61,344 bases of DNA from Endomicrobium sp. GTDB lineage: Bacteria; Elusimicrobiota; Endomicrobiia; Endomicrobiales; Endomicrobiaceae. Location: positions 1-61,344 of the forward strand of contig JAISEY010000003.1 in assembly GCA_031263865.1 (NCBI GenBank), written 5' to 3'. The notes beneath the pieces were generated by a model. That model was not told the DNA's origin, ran no database searches, and was given only the letters and a program-made list of their open reading frames with translations. Shown one piece after another: positions 11,353 through 21,197 of the stretch; positions within the stretch are counted from its first letter, which is position 1, and each line of letters opens with the position of its first letter. The position numbers and the translations under genes were made by a program.

Positions 11353-12066
11353 AAAAATAAATTTTGTTATAATGATGACAGTAATAACTCCAATAAATAA
11401 CATTATTGATGTAATTGCTTTTTTATTTGATTTATACGTTTCTGGTATCAAATCAGAAGCTGCTATAAATATAAAAGATCCTGCTGTTATTCCTAACATG
11501 CTTCCAATACTAGACAAAGATATATTTTTAAACAAAATTATTCCAGATATTGCTCCAACTGGAGTAAAAAGTGCTATAAGAAGAGATAAAACAAAAATTT
11601 TTATTTTAGATGCACCTTTATGCAATAAAATACCTGCTACTGTTATACCGTCTGGCAATTTATGTGCCATAATACAAACTGTTGTAATAATTCCTAAATT
11701 AAACCCAGCTTCAAATCCAATTGCGATAATTAATCCATCTATAAACGAATGTAATAATAAACCAAAAAATATTGATAACGTTATGTTACCTGTAGTGCAC
11801 TTAGAGTTATTATATACATGACAAGGAATTAAAACAATGAATTGTAACAAAAACATAAATAAAAAGCCACAAAGAACCCATAACATTATTTTTTGATTAA
11901 ATTCAAAGCCTTCTGGTATTAAATGAATAAAAGCCAAAGAAAGCATTATTCCTGCTACAAAATTTATTATTAAAAAAGAATTTCTTTCAGACCACTTATG
12001 AAATTTTAAAACTATAAGAGATCCAATCATTGAAAAAAATACAGTTATAACCAAATAAATAATCAT
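11347..12066 (-). CDS. ZIP-family divalent metal transporter
   Basis: A membrane protein of 239 residues with about eight transmembrane segments. The two family signatures are HSFIDG in the fourth helix and HKLPDG in the fifth, whose histidines and aspartates form the metal path. ZIP proteins (ZupT-like in bacteria) import zinc or other divalent metals such as iron or manganese. The specificity cannot be read from the sequence. It begins 54 bases downstream of pyk on the same strand. Confidence 0.9.
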   Translation of the reverse strand: MIIYLVITVFFSMIGSLIVLKFHKWSERNSFLIINFVAGIMLSLAFIHLIPEGFEFNQKIMLWVLCGFLFMFLLQFIVLIPCHVYNNSKCTTGNITLSIFFGLLLHSFIDGLIIAIGFEAGFNLGIITTVCIMAHKLPDGITVAGILLHKGASKIKIFVLSLLIALFTPVGAISGIILFKNISLSSIGSMLGITAGSFIFIAASDLIPETYKSNKKAITSIMLFIGVITVIIITKFIFV

Positions 12067-12119
12067 AAGTTAACCAATTAAAGTAATTTTATATATTATT
12101 AAAAATAAATACTATGTTT

Positions 12120-13187
12120 TTATAAAACTATTTTCATGTTATAATCTAATTCAAGTTTATATTTATTGTTTTCAATATATTTTATTACATTATTCATAAT
12201 TTCTACAGATTTTTCTGGATATTTACCTACTGAAGATTCTGCAGAAAGCATTGTATAATCTGTTCCATCAAGAACAGCATTTGCAATATCACTAATTTCA
12301 GCTCTTGTTGGATTTTGATTTTTTATCATACTTTCAAGCATTTGAGTAGCAGTAATAACAAATTTACCATAATTTTTGCACTTTTTAATAATAATTTTTT
12401 GTACTATTGGAACATGCCATAAAGGAATACAAACACCCATATCACCCCTAGCTATCATTATTCCATCTGAAATATCAATTATATCATCTATGTTATTTAT
12501 TCCAAAAATATCTTCAATTTTTGAAATTAATTTACACTTTTTATTTTTGTAAAATTTTAAGATATCTATAATTGGATTTATATCATCAACATTTCTAACA
12601 AAAGAATTAGCTATGAAATCAACATCATTTTCTAAAGCAAATAAAATAGCTTTGCGTTCTTTGTCTTCTAATTTGTCAAATTTTAAGTTAACACTTGGAA
12701 TATTAACTCCTTTATGTGTTTTTAATATATAATCTGTTTGAACTTCTGTAATTAACTCACTATCACTTGATGACAAAACTTTTAAAATTAAATTTCCATC
12801 ATCAATAAAAATATTTGTATTTTTTTTTATATCAATAAGAGAATTATTGTAATCTATTTGAATAATTTTATTATTACCAATATTTTCTTTATTTGTAATA
12901 ATTAACATTTGTCCTTTTTTTAAAAAAACTTCATTATTTTCAATATTACAAACTCTTATTCTATGACCTTCAAGATCAACAAGTATTTTTATATTTTTTT
13001 TGTAAACTTTATTAAACTTTTTAATTAAATTTATATCATTTTTATGATTTTCGAAAGTACCATGAGAAAAATTTATTCTAATTATACTAACATTGTTATT
13101 TGATAAATTTTCTAAAATCTTATTAGAACGTATTGATGGTCCTATTGTACAAATAATTGATGTACTCATGTTTTTTATAAACTCCAT
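12120..13187 (-). CDS. pyk: Pyruvate kinase lacking the C-terminal domain
   Basis: Converts phosphoenolpyruvate and ADP to pyruvate and ATP. The catalytic TIM barrel and B domain are present: CTIGPS, NFSHG, ISKIED with the catalytic lysine, IARGDMG and TATQMLESM. The protein stops at about 355 residues, just after the barrel, whereas usual enzymes have about 470 or more. The missing part is the C-terminal allosteric/dimer domain. The space it would occupy is taken by the ZIP gene, so this is a real truncation and not a frameshift. LEGHRIR replaces the more usual LxGPxIR. A second in-frame ATG at residue 7 follows a GGAG at long spacing and may be the true start. Confidence 0.92.
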   Translation of the reverse strand: MEFIKNMSTSIICTIGPSIRSNKILENLSNNNVSIIRINFSHGTFENHKNDINLIKKFNKVYKKNIKILVDLEGHRIRVCNIENNEVFLKKGQMLIITNKENIGNNKIIQIDYNNSLIDIKKNTNIFIDDGNLILKVLSSSDSELITEVQTDYILKTHKGVNIPSVNLKFDKLEDKERKAILFALENDVDFIANSFVRNVDDINPIIDILKFYKNKKCKLISKIEDIFGINNIDDIIDISDGIMIARGDMGVCIPLWHVPIVQKIIIKKCKNYGKFVITATQMLESMIKNQNPTRAEISDIANAVLDGTDYTMLSAESSVGKYPEKSVEIMNNVIKYIENNKYKLELDYNMKIVL

Positions 13188-13318
13188 TTTATTATTTTAT
13201 ATTTATAAAAAATATATTCATTAAAAATAAAATTCTATTAAAACAATCAAATAAATTAACATATTAGTATAATATTATCATTTTTAACGAAAAAACAAAA
13301 ATAATATATAAAATAAAT

Positions 13319-15346
<2,028 letters not shown>

Positions 15347-15353
15347 TTAAATT

Positions 15354-15773
15354 TTATTCTAAATTATCTTTTACCCTTATAATCTTGACTTTATCTAAAA
15401 TTCCATTTATAAATTTACGAGAATCTTTTGTTGAATATTTCTTTGAGATTTCTATTGCCTCATTTATTATTACATTAATTGGAGTAAAATTAAAAAATAT
15501 AATTTCATAAATAGCAATACGTATAATATTTCTATCAATAACTACCATTCTTTCAATATCCCAATTTTTTGTATATTTTTTAATTATTGAATCTATATAT
15601 TTTTTTTTGTTGCACACACCGAAAAACAAATCCATTGTAAATTTTTTATAAATGTCATTTTTAGGCATTTTTTTTATAAAAGCATCACATACAGTTTTAG
15701 TTGATTCATTGCAATTATCAACAACATATAACATCTGAAGAGAACATTCTCTTGAATATCTACGAGAATTCAT
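15354..15773 (-). CDS. nusB: Transcription antitermination factor NusB
   Basis: At 139 residues this is the usual NusB size and an all-helical RNA-binding fold. The family pattern includes SRRYSRECSLQMLY at the N terminus and PINVIINEAIEISKKYSTKDSRKFINGILDKV near the C terminus (KFINGILDK is characteristic). It acts with NusE (S10) on rRNA boxA during antitermination. It lies between the RlmN-like gene and ligA in one minus-strand run. An AGGA sits 13 bases before the start. Confidence 0.93.
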   Translation of the reverse strand: MNSRRYSRECSLQMLYVVDNCNESTKTVCDAFIKKMPKNDIYKKFTMDLFFGVCNKKKYIDSIIKKYTKNWDIERMVVIDRNIIRIAIYEIIFFNFTPINVIINEAIEISKKYSTKDSRKFINGILDKVKIIRVKDNLE

Positions 15774-15815
15774 ATCGATTTTGCAATCCTATTATTATTT
15801 TTACAAAATATTTAA

Positions 15816-16814
15816 TTAATACATAAAATTAAATGATTTAACACTAACATTAATTTTATTAAATCTCAGTATTTTAATAAATTTTTCAATAGTTTTTTCA
15901 TTCGATGATTTAAATTTTGAATTTAAATAATTATCTAAAACAATTAAATTAATTTTAACATTCAAATTTATAAGACCACAACGTTTCAATAATTTTGACA
16001 ATTTCCGTGCATCAATTACAGAATCATTTATATTTTCCAAAATAAAATAATTTATTATTAATATAGATCCTGTTTTATTAATGTAACGTTTGCATATATT
16101 AAATGAATCTTCTATTTTAAAAATAAAATCTTTTGAAATTATTTTTTTTATTTGTTTATCATCAGTACCATATAAATCTATTGAAAATTTAACACGAAAA
16201 TTATAACTCATAAGTTTTTTAATAAATTGAATATTAAAAACTGTTGAAAGTATTATTCGTTTCCCACTAATTCCTAATTCTTTGTTTGATAATATTGAAT
16301 GTAATAAACTAATAATATTAGTAAAATTAATTATTTTTTCACCAACACAAATCGAAATATCTGTAATCTTTTTATTTGTATCATTCTCAACTTGTAAAAT
16401 TTGTTCTATTATTTCACCATTTCTCAAATGTCTTTCATATGTTTTTTTTTTTTTAAAACAAAAAAAACATTTTTCTGAACATCCAATTTGAGATGACAAA
16501 TATATAAAATTTTTATTTTTAATAAACGAAAAAATTGAAGAAAAACATCCACCAAACGATGAATAAAATATATACTTAATTTTTCTTTCAACTAAATATC
16601 GTTTTTTATTTTTTATTATTAATGATCTCAAAAAAAAATTATTACTAAGATTTTTTCTTATTCCAACAGGAATATTCTTAAACTTTTCAAAAGAATCAAC
16701 TTTTTTATTATAAATCCACTCAACAATTTGAATTAATCTATATTTACAATCAATATGAGTCTTAATTTTAGTTTCTAATTCTTTAATATTAAGATCCAAT
16801 ATATACTGCTTCAT
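15816..16814 (-). CDS. RlmN-like radical-SAM protein lacking both catalytic cysteines
   Basis: Clearly homologous to RlmN, which methylates A2503 of 23S rRNA and A37 of some tRNAs. The radical-SAM FeS motif CSEKCFFC is intact (C112, C116, C119). Several essentials are missing. The cysteine seven residues before the FeS motif (C118 in E. coli RlmN, in CVSSQVGC) is Y105 here, in YLSSQIGC. The GMGEP SAM-binding motif is degraded to CVGEK. The protein ends right after the segment matching GFTTIVRKTR, so the CGQL motif with C355 is absent. No frameshifted tail exists downstream, since nusB starts 42 bases on. The frame is open over 332 codons. Either a changed function or early decay is possible. 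A 13-base A tract in the message (T run 16442-16454) follows the FeS motif. Confidence 0.85.
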   Translation of the reverse strand: MKQYILDLNIKELETKIKTHIDCKYRLIQIVEWIYNKKVDSFEKFKNIPVGIRKNLSNNFFLRSLIIKNKKRYLVERKIKYIFYSSFGGCFSSIFSFIKNKNFIYLSSQIGCSEKCFFCFKKKKTYERHLRNGEIIEQILQVENDTNKKITDISICVGEKIINFTNIISLLHSILSNKELGISGKRIILSTVFNIQFIKKLMSYNFRVKFSIDLYGTDDKQIKKIISKDFIFKIEDSFNICKRYINKTGSILIINYFILENINDSVIDARKLSKLLKRCGLINLNVKINLIVLDNYLNSKFKSSNEKTIEKFIKILRFNKINVSVKSFNFMY

Positions 16815-16847
16815 ATATTCCCAGAAATAATAATATAAAACAATTTT

Positions 16848-17411
16848 TTATTGTAATTTTTCCATGTATGATATATTATGTAGACATACTGGGCATATTT
16901 CAAAAGCATTCTGACTTTCATATACATATCCACAATTTCGACATTTCCATTTTACAATATCTTTATTTTTAAAAAATCCTGTTTCAATTCTTTTTATAAG
17001 TTTTAAATATACTGATTCATGATATTGTTCAACAACAGCAATTTTTCTAAAACATTTTGCAATATCATGAAATCCTTCCTTGTCAGCAATAGTAGCCATA
17101 ATTGGATAGATTTTAGTATATTCAATATTTTCACCAATTGCCGCAGTTTTTAAATTATCAATAGTAGAGCCAATTGTATCAACATCAAAAATGTTTTTAA
17201 TTTCAATACTCCCTTCATCTAAAAAACTATAAAACCTTTTCGCATGTTCTTTTTCATTACCAGCAGTTTCAGTAAATACAGATGAAATTTGTTCAAATCC
17301 ATCTTTTTTTGCTATAGAAGAAAATAAAGTGTATTTCATACTAGCACACGATTCTCCAATAAATGACTTTAATAAATTTTTTTCTGTTTCAGTTTTTTTT
17401 ACTGATGTCAT
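16848..17411 (-). CDS. Rubrerythrin
   Basis: A 187-residue peroxide-reducing protein of anaerobes. The N-terminal ferritin-like four-helix domain has the di-iron ligands: E in SFIGES, ETAGNEKEH, GENIEY and VVEQYHE. A C-terminal rubredoxin-type iron site follows, with CRNCGYVY and CPVC. It detoxifies hydrogen peroxide using electrons from rubredoxin or ferredoxin. A strong ribosome site (GAGGAG) precedes it. It is downstream of iscU with a 53-base gap, which ties oxidative-stress defence to iron-sulfur assembly. Confidence 0.96.
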   Translation of the reverse strand: MTSVKKTETEKNLLKSFIGESCASMKYTLFSSIAKKDGFEQISSVFTETAGNEKEHAKRFYSFLDEGSIEIKNIFDVDTIGSTIDNLKTAAIGENIEYTKIYPIMATIADKEGFHDIAKCFRKIAVVEQYHESVYLKLIKRIETGFFKNKDIVKWKCRNCGYVYESQNAFEICPVCLHNISYMEKLQ

Positions 17412-17464
17412 AATAATACTCCTCTAAAAAATTATATTCACACATTAAAACACGATAAAAATGT

Positions 17465-17845
17465 CTATTCACTTTTTTTCTTCATAATATAATTTTCAAT
17501 AGCTCTATGTAGTGCATTAGTTCCTAAATTTGAACAATGCATTTTATTTTTTGGAAGACCATCAAGCTCTTTAGCTACATCATCATTATTAAGTTCCATA
17601 GCTTCATTTAATGTTTTTCCAATCGCCATTTCCGAAACAACAGATGAAACTGCAATAGCAGCTCCACAACCAAAAGTTTTAAATTTAACATTTTCTATTC
17701 TATCATTTTTAACTTTAATATAAAAAACCATCATATCACCACAAATAGGATTCCCTATCTCTCCAATCCCATCAGCATCATCTATTTCTCCAACATTCCT
17801 AGGATTTGAAAAATGATCCATAACCTTTTCAGAATAATACTCCAT
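17465..17845 (-). CDS. iscU: Iron-sulfur cluster scaffold IscU/NifU N-domain
   Basis: A 126-residue scaffold on which FeS clusters are assembled before transfer. All ligands are in place: C35 and D37 in GNPICGD, C60 in FGCGAAIA and C104 in MHCSNLG. The start is supported by a strong AAAGGGGTG ribosome site. The partner gene immediately upstream encodes a cysteine-desulfurase-like protein that lacks its PLP lysine, so where the sulfur for this scaffold comes from is an open question. Confidence 0.95.
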   Translation of the reverse strand: MEYYSEKVMDHFSNPRNVGEIDDADGIGEIGNPICGDMMVFYIKVKNDRIENVKFKTFGCGAAIAVSSVVSEMAIGKTLNEAMELNNDDVAKELDGLPKNKMHCSNLGTNALHRAIENYIMKKKSE

Positions 17846-17898
17846 TATTCACCCCTTTAAATAAACCAATAATAAAACATAAAATATCATTTTATATA

Positions 17899-19098
17899 TC
17901 AATTTTTTCTTTTGCAATTTTTTACAAAATAAGAATATAATGGCGAAGCATCTCTTAATTTTTTAACAATAATTGGTAATATATCTAATGTATAGTTTAT
18001 TTCTTTAATAGTATTAAATTTTGACAAACTAAAAACAATAGATCCTTGCGCAAGCGTAGTATTCACATTTATTGCATCCAAAACATGTGAAATTTTAAGA
18101 CTTTTATTAGCACATGACGATCCAGTAGATACTATAATATCATTTAAATCCAAAGACAATACTAAAGATTCCCCTTCGATAAATTCTATTGAAAAATTAA
18201 CATTACAACACAAACGTTTTTCCTTGGCAGGACCATTCAAATAAACATACTTTATTTTTTCAAAAATTTCATCAAAAAGCAAATCTCTCATTTTTTTAAT
18301 ATTGTAACAATTTTCTTCAATTTCATCACTTAAAAGTTCACAAATTTTACCAAACCCAATGATTGCTGGGACATTTTCTGTACCAGAACGAATATTGTAC
18401 TCTTGACTACCTCCATTGATTTCTGGCATAACACATATATTTTTTTTTAAACACAAAGCAGCTACACCAACAGGCCCATGTATAACTGATGATGAAATAG
18501 TTAAAGCATCAATATTTAAATCATCAAAATTAATATCAACCATACCACAAGCACTAACAGCATCTGTATGAAAAATAACAGAATTATTTATATCATTGTT
18601 TTTAACAATAGAACAAAGTTTTTTTATATCTTGAATTACACCAATCTCTGGATTTGCATATTGTATTGATACTAAAATAGTATCCTTTCTAATAGCTTTT
18701 TTAAGTTCATCTTCATTAACAAAACCATACTTATCAACAGATATATATGTAACATCTAATCCAATAAGTGAATTTAAGATTGAAAAATGTTCAATTTTAG
18801 AAATAATAACATGTTTCCCCTTATTTTTCATAACATTTGCAACACCCTTTATTATTAAATTATTAGATTCAGTAGCGCATGATGTAAAAATAATTTTACT
18901 AGAATTAGCATTTAAAAAACATGAAATTTGTTGTCTTGAAATTTCAATAGATTTTTTTATAAAACTTCCAAGTGAATGGATGCTTTGAGAATTCCAAAAA
19001 TAATTATTAAAGAATGGTATCATTACATCAAAAACTCTTTTATCAAGAACAGTATTTGATTGATTATCAAAATATACTTTATTAATTATATTATTCAT
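17899..19098 (-). CDS. NifS/IscS-like protein lacking the PLP-binding lysine (probable pseudoenzyme)
   Basis: Full-length (399 residues) fold-type I cysteine-desulfurase homologue. Much of the active site is present: CATESNN, KIEH104, HTD179A under the PLP ring, GGSQEYNIRSGTENVP and the catalytic-loop cysteine C329 in TGSSCANKSLKISHVL. However, the SxHKIxGPKG motif that forms the Schiff base with PLP reads ISSSVIHGPVG, so the lysine is V205 and the preceding histidine is S204. The conserved arginine of RFSLxRF is also replaced, giving V355 in IVFSLSKF. The frame is open and it directly precedes an intact iscU. By family knowledge it should not bind PLP covalently or desulfurate cysteine normally. 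A structural or regulatory role with IscU, or very recent loss of function, are the alternatives. Confidence 0.85.
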   Translation of the reverse strand: MNNIINKVYFDNQSNTVLDKRVFDVMIPFFNNYFWNSQSIHSLGSFIKKSIEISRQQISCFLNANSSKIIFTSCATESNNLIIKGVANVMKNKGKHVIISKIEHFSILNSLIGLDVTYISVDKYGFVNEDELKKAIRKDTILVSIQYANPEIGVIQDIKKLCSIVKNNDINNSVIFHTDAVSACGMVDINFDDLNIDALTISSSVIHGPVGVAALCLKKNICVMPEINGGSQEYNIRSGTENVPAIIGFGKICELLSDEIEENCYNIKKMRDLLFDEIFEKIKYVYLNGPAKEKRLCCNVNFSIEFIEGESLVLSLDLNDIIVSTGSSCANKSLKISHVLDAINVNTTLAQGSIVFSLSKFNTIKEINYTLDILPIIVKKLRDASPLYSYFVKNCKRKN

Positions 19099-19170
19099 CT
19101 TTATAACCTAAAAAACATAACATTACATATACTACTATTTAAACAAATTTATTGCAATCAATATTATTTT

Positions 19171-20431
19171 TTATTCTTCAAATATAAACTCGTAATTACA
19201 TATTTTAACAGTATCTCCAATTTTAATACCTTTTTTTTTTAATTCTAAATCCAATCCAATTTTTTTTAAAATATTTTGATATCGTTTCAATGATTCATGT
19301 TCATTAAAATTTGTCATTTCTGTAATTGTTTCAATTTTTTGTCCAGTTACAATAAAAATTCCATTTTTGTCAATATCAACATTGAATTCTTGTTCATAAA
19401 TATATTCTTTAACATCAAAATTAGAAACATTATAATCAAAACATTCAGTATATTTATTTAGTTTTTTTAATATTTCATTAAGTAAATTATTGATACCATA
19501 TCCATTAATTGATGAAATTTTTATTATTTTTTCGTAACGAAAATATTTTTTTATCAATTTTATACGCTTTTTTATACTATATAAATCTATTTTATTTAAA
19601 ACAATTATTTTTTTCTTTTTTTCAAAACAATCAGAATATTTCTTCAATTCATTATTAACAATCATGTAATTATTATAAATATCGCTAATTGAACAATTAG
19701 AATCAATAACATAAACAAGAACTTTTGTTCTTTTTATATACCTTAAAAAATCAAATCCAAGCCCTTTGCCAATATGTGCATCTTTAATTATACCAGGTAT
19801 ATCAGCAACAATAAACCGTTTATTCATATAATCAACAGTACCTAAGTTAGGAACTAAAGTTGTAAAAGGATATTCAGCAATTTTTGGATTTGCATTAGAT
19901 ATTTTTGCTAAAAGAGTAGATTTACCAGCATTAGGCAATCCGATAAGACCAACATCAGCTATAAAGTGTGGTTCAAGATCAATGATAGCAAATTCACCTC
20001 TTTGACCATTTTCTGAAATTCTAGGTACAGTATTATTTTTTGTTTTAAAAGAATAATTTCCTCTACCACCTCTACCACCTTTAACAATCAAAACTTTATC
20101 ACCTATTTTTTTTAATTCTGTAAAAATTTTATTGTTTTTAAAGATAATAGTTCCAAATGGAAGTTTTATATTTATATCATGTCCTGATTTTCCTGTTTTC
20201 TTGTTAAGAAAACCCCCTTGAACCATCTTCTGCTTTAAACTTAGATTTATACTTAATATCTAAAAAATTGTAATTTTTTAAATCGACAACTTCAAAATAT
20301 ATACTACCACCACTCCCACCATTCCCACCATCTGGACCACCAGATGAGATATATCTCTCTCTTCTAAAGGATATACATCCATCCCCACCTTTACCAGCAG
20401 TAAGATATAATTTATATCTATCTATAGACAT
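19171..20431 (-). CDS. obg: GTPase Obg/CgtA, interrupted by a +1 frameshift
   Basis: Ribosome-associated GTPase for 50S maturation. The N-terminal glycine-rich Obg fold is encoded in 20204-20431 (AGKGGDGCISFRRE, then DGGNGGSGGS) and stops at TAA 20206-20204. The remaining Obg fold, the G domain (GLPNAGKST, DIPG, NKID) and the C-terminal OCT domain continue in the +1 frame to 19171. Reading through with one base skipped gives EDGSRGFLNKKTGKSGHD, which fits the family exactly, for a total near 419 residues. The site (AGG GGG UUU UCU UAA C) resembles the programmed RF2 frameshift. The downstream frame has its own ATG at 20226, so split expression is another possibility. A homopolymer sequencing error (G5 for G4) is the simplest alternative. 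Third gene of the rplU-rpmA-obg order. Confidence 0.9.
20203..20219 (-). other. Candidate programmed +1 frameshift site in obg
   Basis: On the minus strand the frame-0 codons run UCA AGG GGG UUU UCU UAA followed by C. An SD-like AGGGGG stands 3 bases before the last sense codon, which is followed at once by a stop and a C. This is the same spacing as AGG GGG UAU CUU UGA C in bacterial prfB. A Phe tRNA on UUU could also re-pair perfectly one base on (UUUU). Either slip restores the long downstream frame. Sequence error is not excluded. Confidence 0.45.
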
Positions 20432-20453
20432 AATAATTTTTTTCCAAATAAAA

Positions 20454-20711
20454 TTATTTTATATTTATTATATTAATATAGCATCTATTTTTTGATTTTC
20501 TAATAAATTTTACAACACCAGAAATTTTTGCAAAAATAGTATCATCTTTACCAATACCTACGTTAATTCCAGGATGATATTTTGTTCCTCTTTGCCTAAC
20601 TATTATTGAACCAGCAACAGCAAATTGATCTCCATATATTTTGACACCTAATCTTTGTCCATTAGAATCACGGCCATTACTAGACGATCCCTGAGCTTTA
20701 ACATGAGCCAT
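20454..20711 (-). CDS. rpmA: 50S ribosomal protein L27
   Basis: An 85-residue L27 with the standard N terminus ([24 protein letters not shown]) that reaches toward the peptidyl-transferase centre, and the family core [19 protein letters not shown]. No Firmicutes-type cleavable leader is present. It has a good ribosome site (GGGAG). It sits between rplU and obg, the widespread L21-L27-Obg arrangement. Confidence 0.97.
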   Translation of the reverse strand: MAHVKAQGSSSNGRDSNGQRLGVKIYGDQFAVAGSIIVRQRGTKYHPGINVGIGKDDTIFAKISGVVKFIRKSKNRCYINIINIK

Positions 20712-20773
20712 TTATATCTCCCAATAAATATTATTTAAATTACTGCAAAATATATTTATAAATACTTTTTAAT

Positions 20774-21094
20774 TTAATTAACAATTTTAATGATTTCAAG
20801 TTCAGTCAAATATTGTCTATGACCAATTAATTTTTTATATCCTTTTTTAGGTTTTTTTTTAAATACCAAAACTTTTTTTGCCCTTTTTTGAGAAACAATT
20901 TTCGCAATAACAGTAGCACCTTTAATAGTAGGATTACCAATAATTGTTTCATCATTATTAAAAAGCAAAAGTACATCATTAATTATAATTTCTTGTTTAT
21001 TTTCAATAATATTAATCTTTTCAACTACCAATTTCATACCTTTATAAACAACATACTGTTTCCCACCAGTTTTAATTACAGCATATGTATACAT
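20774..21094 (-). CDS. rplU: 50S ribosomal protein L21
   Basis: A 106-residue L21 starting MYTYAVIKTGGKQY, with the C-terminal signature KKGYKKLIGHRQYLTELEI. The ATG at 21094 is chosen because AAGGAG (21102-21107) is then 7 bases away. The ATG at 21100 and a longer upstream frame would leave poor spacing. It is the first gene of a minus-strand run (rplU-rpmA-obg-nifS-like-iscU and beyond) behind a consensus promoter. Confidence 0.96.
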   Translation of the reverse strand: MYTYAVIKTGGKQYVVYKGMKLVVEKINIIENKQEIIINDVLLLFNNDETIIGNPTIKGATVIAKIVSQKRAKKVLVFKKKPKKGYKKLIGHRQYLTELEIIKIVN

Positions 21095-21119
21095 TGACAT
21101 ACTCCTTTCCGATTTGTAT

Positions 21120-21148
21120 AATCTACATGAATTGTAAATATTTGTCAA
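21120..21148 (-). promoter_or_regulatory. Sigma-70 promoter for rplU operon
   Basis: The minus strand shows a perfect -35 TTGACA (21143-21148), a 17-base spacer and a -10 TAGATT (21120-21125). Transcription would start near 21113, about 20 bases before the rplU start. No further strong promoter is evident before ligA, so the NifS-like, IscU and RlmN-like genes may be read from here. Confidence 0.6.
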
Positions 21149-21197
21149 ATTCGTTTTTTTGTCATTGTTTTATATATTTTATAATGGAACGTGTTTT

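Noticed and set aside
11770-12120. Possible remnant of the pyruvate kinase C-terminal domain
   Set aside because: The interval encodes the ZIP transporter, and no pyruvate kinase sequence remains in another frame.
15774-15815. Possible frameshifted C-terminal tail of the RlmN-like gene
   Set aside because: I translated the interval in the other frames and saw no CGQL-like segment, and nusB begins immediately after, so the truncation looks real.
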